Assembly (NCBI GenBank): GCA_032433765.1
Contig: JAVIAB010000124.1
Span: 94,622,845-94,686,844, forward strand
Length of the DNA: 64,000 nt
Reading direction: 5' to 3'
Source: Megaustenia siamemsis
Taxonomy: Eukaryota > Mollusca > Gastropoda > Stylommatophora > Ariophantidae
A model generated the notes under the pieces. It had not been told where the DNA came from. It saw nothing but the letters and a program-made list of their open reading frames with translations, and did no database searches. The position numbers and the translations under genes are program-made. The first letter of the stretch is position 1; every line of letters begins with the position of its first letter. Positions 1 through 10,800 of the stretch are shown here, piece by piece.

Positions 1-357
1 AGTCTATGTCTGAAAAGTGTTCCTTCTTGCAGTTTCCTCATATTCCAAGTCCGGCTTGTTGCAGGAGCTACTGAGTTAAGTGCTCTGTGCACACCGTGAG
101 CTGTGTGTCTCATCCGTTTTGATCCTGTTTTGATATCCCGCTTGTTTACGATGAATGATGATATCGTATGACAGGGAACAGTTGGCTGTGTTCACTTTCT
201 GCGTGGTTTCGCCTTATGTCTTTTGGCGTGTGCTGACTGCTACGATGGGGACTACATTTACCTTTCTTTGTATGGGAGATGTGTTAGTAATTCGGATGAT
301 TCCACTGGCACGGGCGGTTGAGCAATTATATTTGTTGTGATGCCGAGGCCTTCCATA
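1..357 (-). repeat. Dispersed repeat DR1, copy 1
   Basis: The reverse complement of this segment matches 39998-40375 and 56420-56704, sharing for example GGAATCATCC, CACACGCCAAAAGACATA and GAAAGTGAAC. It appears truncated by the window edge. There is no coding capacity or recognised domain. The inner end is A/T-rich simple sequence (ATTGGTTATTGGTTATGG, reverse strand). It is probably a SINE or non-autonomous DNA element; class unknown. Confidence 0.65.
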
Positions 358-639
358 ACCAATAACCAATAACATGACTGAACAATAGAAATTGGAAATT
401 GGTTGGATGTAATGTACACTCCTACAAAGTATGATGGCAGCTTTACAAAAAAGGAACAAAAACAAAATCATGACGTTACTACATACAAGAAGCCTTTTTA
501 GAAAACGAAAACACAAACGGGACAACTGAATATAACGTCATGATTGTATTTTGTTCGTTCTTTACGTTACTCACCACCACCTTCTCCTTGCTACCAGCTT
601 CACTGTAGCAGTCCAATTATTTTCTTGTTACCTCAATCT

Positions 640-2555
640 CTACTTACGCTGTTTCTTCTATCTTTATTTACACTTTCCCTCTATCTTTATTTACACTTTC
701 CCTCTATCTTTATTTACACTTTCCCTCTATCTTTATTTACACTTTCCCTCTATCTTTATTTACACTTTCCCTCTATCTTTATTTACACTTTCCCTCTATC
801 TTTATTTACACTTTCCCTCTATCTTTATTTACACTGTTTCCTCCATCTCTACCTACATTGCTCCCTCCATCTCTACTTACACTGTTCCTCCATCTCTACT
901 TACACTGTTCCCTCCATCTCTACTTACACTGTTCCCTCCATCTCTTTTTAAACTGTTCCCTCCATCTCTACTTACTCTGCTCCCTCCATCTCTATTTAAA
1001 CTGTTTCCTCCATCTTTACTTACGCTGTTCCCTCCATCTCTATTTAAACTGTTTCCTCCATCTCTATTTACGCTATTTCATTCATCTCTATTTGCACTGT
1101 TCCCTCCAGCTCTACTTACACTGTTCCCTCCATTTCTACTTACACTGTTCCCTCCATCTCTATTTACGCTATTTCATTCATCTCTATTTGCACTGTTCCC
1201 TCCATCTCTACTTACACTGTTCTCTCCATCTCTACTTACACTGTTCCCTCCATCTCGATTAACACTGTTTCCTCCATCTCTACTTACACTGTTCTCTCCA
1301 TCTCGATTTACACTGTTTCCTCCATCTCTACTTACACTGTTCTCTCCATCTCTACTTACACTGTTCCCTCCATCTCGATTTACACTGTTTCCTCCATCTC
1401 TACTTACACTGTTCCCTCCATCTCGATTTACACTGTTCCCTCCATCTATACTTACACTGTTTCATCTATCTCTACTTACATTGTCCCCCCCCCCATCTCT
1501 ATTTACACTGTTCTTTCCATCTCTACTTACACTTTTCCCTCCATCTCTACTTACAATGTTTCATCTATCTCTATTTACACTGCTACTTCTATTTCTGTTT
1601 ACACTGTTCCCTCTATCTCTTCTTACACTGTTCCCCCTATCTCTATTTACGCTCTTCTCCTATCTTTATTTACACTTTCCCTCTATCTCTATTTACACTT
1701 TTCTTCTATCTTTATTTACACTTTCGCTCCATCGATATACATTGTTTCCATCTATATTTACAATTACCTATATCACTATTTACACTGTTACCTCCACCTC
1801 TTCTTACACTGTTCCTTCCATCTCTATTTAAACTCTTTCCTCCATCTCTACTTACACTGTTCCCTCCATCTCTATTTAAACTCTATCCTCCATCTCTTCT
1901 TACACTGTTCCCTCTATCTCTATTTAAACTGTTTCCTCCATCTCTACTTACACTGTTCCCTCTATCTCTATTTAAACTCTTTCCTCCATCTCTACTTACA
2001 CTGTTCCCTCTATCTCTATTTAAACTCTTTCCTCCATCTCTACTTACACTGTTCCCTCCATCTCTATTTAAACTCTTTCCTCCATCTCTACTTACACTGT
2101 TTCCTCCATCTCTACTTACACTGTTCCCTCCATCTCTATTTAAACTCTTTCCTCCATCTCTACTTACACTGTTCCCTCCATCTCTACTTACACTGTTCCC
2201 TCCATCTCTACTTACACTGTTCCCTCCATCTCTACTTACACTGTTCCCTCCATCTCTACTTACACTGTTCCCTCCATCTCTATTTAAACTGTTTCCTCCA
2301 TCTCTTCTTACACTGTTCCCTCCATCTCTACTTACACTGTTCCCTCCATCTCTACTTACACTGTTCCCTCCATCTCTACTTACACTGTTCCCTCCATCTC
2401 TATTTAAACTCTTTCCTCCATCTCTACTTACACTGTTCCCTCCATCTCTATATAAACTGTTTCCTCCATCTCTACTTACACTGTTCCCTCCATCTCTATT
2501 TAAACTCTTTCCTCCATCTCTACTTACACTGTTCCCTCCATCTCTATTTACTGTT
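640..2555. repeat. CT-rich minisatellite, 23-bp then 24-bp units
   Basis: About 80 units. From about 660 to 835 the unit is 23 bp (core CTTTCCCTCTATCTTTATTT). From about 840 to 2555 it is 24 bp (core CTGTTCCCTCCATCTCTACT), with TTTAAACT variants interspersed non-randomly in the last third. Open frames through the array are products of the repeat. Confidence 0.9.
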
Positions 2556-2754
2556 TCCTACCAAACTGTTCTTCGTTTCCTTCGTCGGCGTCCACTGCGT
2601 AACAATGACACTTCTAGCGAATGGATTGAGTACATTACCTATTTGTTTCCCTCTTCTATCTGTTACGATAAGTACCTGTTAATTAATCACCTCTGTATAT
2701 GAATTTAATCTTAATGAGAACAAACATATTACGCATTTCATATATGGTCATAGA

Positions 2755-4012
2755 GGGAAACAATTAGAGATAGAATCATCATGCGAAGAGTGCGAAACAA
2801 AATCAGTCCAGAAATTAACGATGAACAGTGTGGTTTTGTTAGAGATAAAGGAACAAGCAATGCCATATATATCATACGATCTTTAGTAGAAAGAGCCATA
2901 GAGGTGAAAACAGATCTATATCTATGTTTCATAGATTACACCAAGGCATTTGACAAAGTAAAGCACCAAGAAATAATCAACATTTTAGAAAGCATAAACG
3001 TAGACAGCAAAGATCTAAGAATAATAAAGAACATGTACTGGCAACAAACAGCGGCCATAAGAATTGGAAACCAAGTGGGAATGTTTCGGCAAAAAAAATG
3101 GTGTTAGACAAGGTTGTGTGCTGTCACCAGATTTGTTTAATATTTTTAGTGAGATTATTTTAAGATCCATAGGGGGCATGCCTGGAATAACAATTGGAGG
3201 TCATAATATAAATAATCTAAGGTATGCTGGTGATACAGTCTTAATTGCAAAGAGTGAAAATGAGTTACAAGAAATGTTGGACATTATAGTGAAAGAAATC
3301 AAAAATAAAGGACTCAGCCTTAATAGCAAAAAGACTGAGGTATGGTAACAACAAAGAAAAAGACATCACCTAAAAATACATCAAAATAAAGACAAATGGA
3401 ACAATATTAAAACAGGTAAATGAATTTAAATATGTGGGAACTTTGTTAACCTCAGACGGAAGATGTACACAATGGAATGGCTCACGCAAAAGCAGCTTTA
3501 GAAATAAAAACGAGGAAAGATACTATGCAATCCATTTTTGACAATATAAACAAGAAAAAGAGTTCTTAAATATTACGTAGAGCTAGTCTTAATATATGGA
3601 TGCGAATCATGGACAATAGGACAACAGACAAGAAAATCACTGGAGTCTGTAGAAATATGGTTTTACAGAAGAATATTGAGAGTACCATGGACAGCTAAGA
3701 AGACTAATGAATATGTTCTGAGAGAGGTCAAAGCAAAAAGAGAGCTAATTTCCAATATTAGGAAGAAACAAACAATCATCATTTTTGGCCATGTAATGAG
3801 AAGAGAACAACTGGAATATATTGTAACAACTGGGAAAATTGAGGGACAAAGAGATAGAGGGAAGCAAAGAGAAAAAATAACAGACTGCATAAGAGAATGG
3901 CTTGGCAGAAGGTCAACAACTGAAATGATAAATAACTGTCGAGATTGAAAATTGTGGAGACACATGATCACCTACGCCAGCAGGCCAGGTACTTGATGGT
4001 GATGATATGGTA
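2755..4012 (+). mobile_element. LINE-A copy, 5'-truncated, RTE/BovB-like non-LTR retrotransposon
   Basis: The remnant runs from the middle of the reverse transcriptase to the 3' tail. Translated pieces include CGFVRDKGTSNAIYIIRSL, FIDYTKAFDKVKH, RQGCVLSPDLFN and a C-terminal block [21 protein letters not shown] frameshift sits in the A-run near 3095, where the QKKNGVRQG frame breaks. The catalytic box reads YAGDTV instead of YADD, so the enzyme is dead even apart from the frameshift. The copy ends in GATGGTGATGAT. The C-terminal layout resembles BovB/RTE elements, but clade assignment needs a tree. Other copies are at 13504, 14548, 18951, 28435, 31364, 38990 and 53085. Confidence 0.8.
2781..3948 (+). 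pseudogene. LINE-A reverse transcriptase, broken
   Basis: Three open pieces (2781-3107, 3064-3348 and 3676-3948) give the finger-palm region, the catalytic box region and the C-terminal region of one reverse transcriptase. They are separated by a frameshift near 3095 and by further damage between 3350 and 3670. The YADD box is mutated to YAGD at about 3222-3233. Confidence 0.75.
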
Positions 4013-4054
4013 TATACCCTATTAAATAATGTAAGCATTTTTACTGTGAAATAA

Positions 4055-4204
4055 GTGAGAGGTAAAGGCAGAAGTAAAGGTAGACAGAAAAAGAGACGTG
4101 GAGATAACATTAACAAATTACCAGGATCCACTTTGCAGGCTCTCAAAGATGAATTGAAGTTCGAGATCAAAGGCATAGGGTGACGAAGTCTGACAGTAGT
4201 GCCT
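4055..4204 (+). mobile_element. Possible 3' end of another LINE
   Basis: The plus strand reads RGKGRSKGRQKKRRGDNI, reminiscent of the R(G/S)RGRPKxRWxDNI block near the C-terminus of RTE-like LINEs. A run of GATGATGAAGAAGAAG follows. Only about 150 nt are available, so this is weak. If right, the next minisatellite grew from its tail. Confidence 0.35.
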
Positions 4205-4650
4205 CCAAGACCCGAGTGTTGATGATGAAGAAGAAGAAAAGGAAGAAGAACAAGAAGAGGAAAAGGAAGAAGAACAAGACGAAGAAAAGGAAGAAGAACA
4301 AGAAGAAGAAAAGGAAGAACAAGAAGAAGAAAAGGAAGAAGAACAAGACGAAGAAAAGGAAGAAGAACAAGAAGAAGAAAAGGAAGAAGAACAAGACGAA
4401 GAAAAGGAAGAAGAACAAGAAGAAGAAAAGGAAGAAGAACAAGACGAAGAAAAGGAAGAAGAACAAGAAGAAGAAAAGGAAGAAGAACAAGACGAAGAAA
4501 AGGAAGAAGAACAAGAAGAAGAAAAGGAAGAAGAACAAGACGAAGAAAAGGAAGAAGAACAAGAAGAAGAAAAGGAAGAAGAACAAGAAGAAGAAAAGGA
4601 AGAAGAACAAGAAGAAGAAAAGGAAGAAGAACAAGAAGAAGAAAAGGAAT
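4205..4650. repeat. Purine-rich 24-bp minisatellite
   Basis: Units are built from GAAGAAGAACAAGACGAAGA and GAAGAAGAACAAGAAGAAGA, with AAAGG spacers; GACGAA and GAAGAA versions alternate through much of the array. One strand is almost pure purine. It lies in R4 intron 2, about 33 nt from the exon 2 donor. The open frames (poly-Lys on plus, Phe/Leu-rich on minus) are repeat artefacts. Confidence 0.88.
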
Positions 4651-4683
4651 ATTTTTTAGCAAATACTTCTTGCTACCACAAAC

Positions 4684-4898
4684 CTGTAACGGGATCGTCA
4701 CACACAGACATCTCTCCAGGGTTATTAAAGCGGTCATCCAGGCTGTCACACGAGTAAATGTTAAGTGAGGCCAAGCACATACCAGGTACTGAATTGAGAT
4801 TGGGTCAAACGGTAGGTCGACGTCACTCAAAGCCGGGGTGAAACAGATATTTGCCCATATCAGGGGAATGAGACTGCATAGGTCAGATATCGACAGAC
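4684..4898 (-). CDS. R4 exon 2 (TM2-TM3)
   Basis: 215 nt. The acceptor ATTTCAG precedes GTCTGTCG, and the donor CGTTACAG is followed by GTTTGTGG. It encodes LSISDLCSLIPLIWANICF and the TM3 block [21 protein letters not shown] purine-rich minisatellite starts about 30 nt inside the following intron, close to the donor. Confidence 0.82.
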
Positions 4899-7800
4899 CT
4901 GAAATGTCCAAAAAACCCACACATTATTTGTATTATTACATCTCATGCCTTAAATGTCTAATAGTTCACTAGTATAATTAGTACATTATTTAAAGGCAAG
5001 TTTATTTTGTTAATTAGAACTTAAAATAAAATTTTAAAAAAAAGTAAACAACACTGTCACGCCAAGTGGCGTATAGGGAATTTAGTGTTAGTGACCATAC
5101 ATTTTAAAGACCTTTAGCACATGATTTTCATAATTATAACTGTGCAGGACTTGTAGTTGTGATCAACTTAAGATCATCAAGTTCAAAATTATAATTTTGA
5201 AAGTTCACAATTCAAAACATGTGAAACTAGTCAAGTAAGAGAAAACCTTGCACGGTACGAAAATGCAGATCATTCAATTGTTTTATTAAGGGACATAATT
5301 TTTTCGAATCGTCAAAATCACGGGTTCTGGACAACATTGAATTAAGTCCCATGATCGCTTTTATTTTTTTCTGATTTCTAATAAATAAATGAAAACCACT
5401 CCTCACGTAGTGATTTTGCAATACAAGAAGATCATATTTACATTTTAAATGTATTATGATTTTTTTTCTAAATGAAGACACCATTTTCCCGATAACTTCT
5501 ACTCTTCGTCGTACATCTTTCAATTGGCGGAAACGCATTGGGTAGTGGTTGCCAATCATCATCATCATCGAGTGCCTTCTCCGCAACGAAGGTTGGCTAC
5601 CATGGAAGGCCATTCTACTCTGTCTCTTGCTTTGATGGTGCAGGTTGTCATAGGCTGGTTTGTCCATCTTTTGATGTTACTCGTCCATGTTAGTCTTGGT
5701 CTGCCTCTGCCTCTTTTACCTTGTATTTTCCCCTCCAGGATTACTTTTCAATATGTTTTGCACTGCTTGAAGGCACTACTGTCAGTTTTCAGGTTGCCAA
5801 TAAGCTGTAGTATTTGATTATCTGCCAGACACATCCGGGTTCCTCTTGACAAATTTAAGGTACAATATTGCCTTATCAACCGGTGTGTTACCGGGACTTC
5901 ATTATGAGGGAAGTAAAGAATATGGAGACTGTGACCTTTCAGACATGTCGTAAGAGGCGATTAAGGAGGCTGATCGATGGCTTGACATGATGTTATAGTA
6001 AAAAGTGATGTTATGAAAACAGAACCATACGGTTTTTGAACCAGTGATCTCTGTATTGTGCGTACCATTTTGGCACGCAAGGTTTCTGTTTTTGAGATTG
6101 CGGTTCTGCCCTATGTGCCGTCATCGGCTCGAAAGGACAATAAATAGATAATTAGATTGCTTTATCTCTAGATCATCATTGTCAAACCCACTTACGAGAC
6201 TCATGTTTGTGACACCGCACCTTTTAAGAGTGTACGTTATCACTCAACTACTTGCCCCTACTACAAGCTTACACTGCAATTGGTTGCCTGTTTCACCCCC
6301 TCCCCTCCCTTTTCATAGAAGTTTCGATGCTGGAACAAAGATACAAATTTACTGGGCGTAGCTATCTGAAGGTGTGGATACGATTGACCAATCAGACTGA
6401 TCATAATCAGGTTTTATTAAATGATTATGGGCGGTACCAGAAAAAAGTACAGTACAAAAGTAAATTTAATTCAGATGTCCCTTAAATCAAGCACGCAGTT
6501 TTGAGTTCTAGGACTTGACCCTTCCAATGCCGTTAGAAGACAAATAGGGCTGGTAGAGACAAACGCCAATTGTCTTTTAATCGGGTCGAGCTGTTCCATT
6601 ATAGAGAGTGACTATATACAAGTCTTGCTTTTTTTGTTAGAGTTCTTTTCAGTGTATTTCGAGGTTGTCCTCTTTTTCTCTGAACATATGTTTCTCATTC
6701 GAGAGCCTAGCTTCTGCTTATTTAGTAGTTCTCTGGTCATTTCTTCTATATACATAAAAAAAAAGTAAAGTACCCCCCGTCACGCCAAGTGGCGTATAGA
6801 GAAATATGGTGTTAGTGACCCTATATTTTACAGACCTTCAGCACATGATTTTTTGGGGTAATGTGGTCGGTATTACGCCCGTGCTGCTTTTACTTTCCCA
6901 GAAAAAATCCGGTACCCATTTAAGGCTGGGTGAACCCGGAGCCGTCGGTTGGGATCGAACCCTACCCCTTGTCCGTAGTAGTCCAGTTCACTAACCACTG
7001 AGCTATCGCGGCTCCTACTAATTTTTAGGGAATTAGTAAAACCCAGGTGTCCTCGCCAGGATTACGAACCCCGGCTGTTGCCGTGGTAAGCCAACCGTTC
7101 TATATACATGCCTGGCATAAATTCATAATTTTGTTCTCAATAGGAGACAAGTTAAGCGATTTTTGAGTTAGAGGCGTATAAAAAAAAAATAGAAGCGAGC
7201 GCATTTTTCAGTTTTAGTTTGAAAGTTTACAGACAATGTTACTGTTCAGAGCTGAAGGGGTTTAAAACAATGAGTACATTTTCTTTGACGTCATCATTTT
7301 CTACCAAAAAATTACTTGTTTGTCAGTTAACGTTTGTTTGTGCTATTACCTACCTTTATCTTTAGACACCACACACACACACACACACATATACATATAT
7401 ATATATATATATATATTTTTTTTAATATTTATATATATGTGTGATGGTCCGCGACCACTTCAGACCGTTGTTTGGTCCTTGGTTACCAATGGGTTGGACC
7501 AGACTGCTCTAGATCACTATTTTGTGCTTGGTCATACTGGCTGTCTTTTCCCAGAGCCACCAAAGGTTGGGAGGGGGGAAGGGGGGGGGGAGTGTGTGAC
7601 GTATAATAATAATTGTGTGTTGCCACTGGTTCTTATGGCAGTAGTCAACTATAATTAGCTTGTAACGACCGACCTAAGCAAAGTCAACTATAATTCGCTT
7701 GTAACGATCGACCTAAGCACAGTCAACTATAATTCGCTTGTAACGATCGGCCTAAGCACAGTCAACTATAATTAGCTTGTAACGACCGACCTAAGCACAG

Positions 7801-10800
7801 TCAACTATAATTCGCTTGTAACGACCGACCTAAGCACAGTCAACTATAATTCGCTTGTAACGATCGGCCTAAGCACAGTCAACTATAATTCGCTTGTAAC
7901 GATCGACCTAAGCAAAGTCAACTATAATTAGCTTGTAACGACCGACCTAAGCACAGTCAACTATAATTCGCTTGTAACGATCGACCTAAGCAAAGTCAAC
8001 TATAATTCGCTTGTAACGACCGACCTAAGCACAGTCAACTATAATTCGCTTGTAACGACCGACCTAAGCACAGTCAACTATAATTCGCTTGTAACGACCG
8101 ACCTAAGCAAAGTCAACTATAATTCGCTTGTAACGACCGACCTAAGCACAGTCAACTATAATTCGCTTGTAACGACCGACCTAAGCAAAGTCAACTATAA
8201 TTAGCTTGTAACGATCGACTTAAGCAAAGTCAACTATAATTCGCTTGTAACGATCGACCTAAGCAAAGTCAACTATAATTAGCTTGTAACGAACGACCTA
8301 AGCAAAGTCAACTATAATTCGCTTGTAACGATCGACCTAAGCAAAGTCAACTATAATTCGCTTGTAAAACAATGATCGGCCTAAGCGGGGTTAAGAGTTT
8401 TAGTTCATTTAGTATTTCAACTAAAATGACTGCTTTTTCTGTAGTAAAAAAATGAAGTATTTCTCCTGTAGTAAAAGAATGACTGTTTTTGGTCCAATAT
8501 TGAATACTGGTTTGTATGTAGTGAATAATGACTTGCTTTTCGTGTAGCAAAGGCTACTGGTTTTTCTGTATAACAGAACGACACCTTTTCCGTGGTTAAA
8601 AAAATGACTAGTTTTCCTGTAGTGAAAATGATCGATTATCCTGTAGTGAATAATGGCCGATTATCCTGTAGTGAAGAATGGTCGATTATCCTGTAGTGAA
8701 GAATGTCCATTTATCCTGTAGTGAAGAATGTCCATTTATCCTGTAGTGAAGAATGTCCATTTATCCTGTAGAGAAGAATGCCCATGTATCATGTAGTGAA
8801 GAATGTCCATTTACCCTGTAGTGAAGAATGTCCATTTATCCTTTAGTGAAGAATGTCCATTTATCCTGTAGAGAAGAATGTCCATTTATCCTGTAGTAAA
8901 GAATGGTCGACTATCCTGTAGAGAAGAATGTTCCTTTATCCTGTAGTAAAGAATTGTCGACTATCCTGTAGAGAAGAATGTCCATTTATCCTGTAGTAAA
9001 GAATGGTCGACTATCCTGTAGAGAAGAACAAGACTGTAAACATTTAAGGAGATTATAATCGTTCCCAGACGTGTGTGATGAACACGTTCCTAGTGCCCAT
9101 ATTTGACAATCAACAACGGCACATGTTATATCTGGTATTGCTTGTATAACGCAATGACTGAACTGACACATAAACATCTGGTACACTTTGATGAAGGCTG
9201 TGTCAACCCACAAGAAATAGGTTTCCGTGGCTTAGAGGTAGTGAGATCGGTTCCACAACCCCGAGGTCCGGGGATCGAGTCCCGCTGAACGCTGTTTCTA
9301 AAGAAATCACGACTCGTAGGATTACCGTCCTCTGTCCGCGCCTACTGTCATACTGAGTTATTGAGTTATTTGCGGGTCATCATTATTGCACTCCGAACAT
9401 GTCCATTCGTACTCAGATCCCCTCCTTAGCTATTCCCTCAGTGTCCAGCGACTGACGACTCCAGTTCTATATTGGTTGATAAGTCTTCTTACACGGCCAC
9501 TAAGTTTCTCATTTCTGGCTGTGCCCAACTTAACTCCCATATCCATCATCCGATGAAGTGACGTGGATCTGTGTTTGTCGAAGTCCTGTGCTCTTCCCAC
9601 ATCTCGGAGGACATTGATGAGGTCCGCCTGATCCATTGGTTGCCCGTCCGCAACGACAGCGCAGCTAGCCAACCTGTCCGCTCTTTCATTTCCCCGTACT
9701 CCCGCATGTCCAGGGACATAGACAAAGGTGACCTTACGTATTTTGGATTTCTGCAACGACTCTACCCATTGCATGCGTACAGAGCCCGCCTCTACTTTTT
9801 TTATCATGCTCATCGAATCACTCAGTATACATGCGTGGGTGTTGTCTTGTGACTCTAACCATTTGAATGCCTTGGTCACTGCCATCACCTCCATTGTCAT
9901 GCTACTCCTGGTCACGACGTATGCACCACTGTCTTCGTAGACTATTCTACCTTCCGAGCGTGCTGTAAATGCCCATGCACTTCTTTGGTGGCGTCTTACA
10001 GATCCATCTGTATAGATGACTGCATCTTTCTCATCGGTGTTATCGCAGATGAGACCGTTTACCTCAGCATTAACCGCCACTGGGTTCTGTCCCCTACTTT
10101 TCCTGTCGAGTGTGACAATACACGAGAAAGTCCCATTGAATGACGCTGGAACCGGTATCCACTCCTTACCAACGCTGATATTGGTAAGTCCACAGACCTG
10201 TTTGATGACATCTTCTGCTCGGCCCACCCATGATTTGCCTCTTTTTAGCCTGTCACCTTTTTCTGTGTTGAGTACGTGGTGCAATGGATGCTCTGTATCT
10301 GTACTAATCTTCAGGTATGCTCGTGCTCTCCAGATCTTGATTATGTCATCCACGGTTGGAAAGTCAAGAAGATACCTCATTGCTACACAGGGAGTATCCC
10401 TCGTACATCCCAGGATAATGCGCATGACTTCATTTTGTATTTTCTCCAGCCTATCAATTACCGTCATACGACATTAGCAAACCACTGACGTATAATGCCT
10501 ATATAGACAATTACATGCCTAAAAATACTGGAGTAATAGCAACGCTTTGTATGGGGTTATACTACTTACTTTACAACTGAAAAACGGTTGATAGTGATTA
10601 AACCCGACCAGTTGAATACTGACCACTGAGCTTCCGCGGCTCCCTAATACATATTTAACTACTCTGACACTGTGAGACTTGCTGATAAGGGGATCTGAGC
10701 CCCTAATGGCATGTTCGGAGTGCAATGATGATGACCCGCAAGTAGCTCAATAACTACTCTATCAATATAAACTATAAATTAATATCTCCAATTTGCCGTG

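Noticed and set aside
544..1831. Long plus-strand open frames (up to 426 codons) rich in Leu, Phe, Pro and Ser
   Set aside because: They lie entirely within the CT-rich minisatellite and repeat an 8-residue pattern dictated by the 24-bp unit.
4167..4659. Lys/Arg-rich plus-strand frame and Phe/Leu-rich minus-strand frame
   Set aside because: Both are translations of the GAAGAA minisatellite. The minus-strand frame appears longer only because it joins the true R4 exon 2 by read-through.
1..4683. Search for R4 exon 3 (TM4-TM7)
   Set aside because: No segment shows TPKR, RNQKVS or MSSKYR motifs on the minus strand, so none is reported.
6940..7015. tRNA gene on the minus strand
   Set aside because: Box A and B sequences are present, but the module is the head of a repeated SINE and no proper acceptor stem or anticodon arm can be closed.
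7644..8386. CRISPR-like regular repeats of 39 bp
   Set aside because: Head-to-tail tandem units without spacers.
9217..9292. tRNA gene on the plus strand
   Set aside because: The B-box arm is good but the acceptor stem does not pair. It is better explained as a SINE head.
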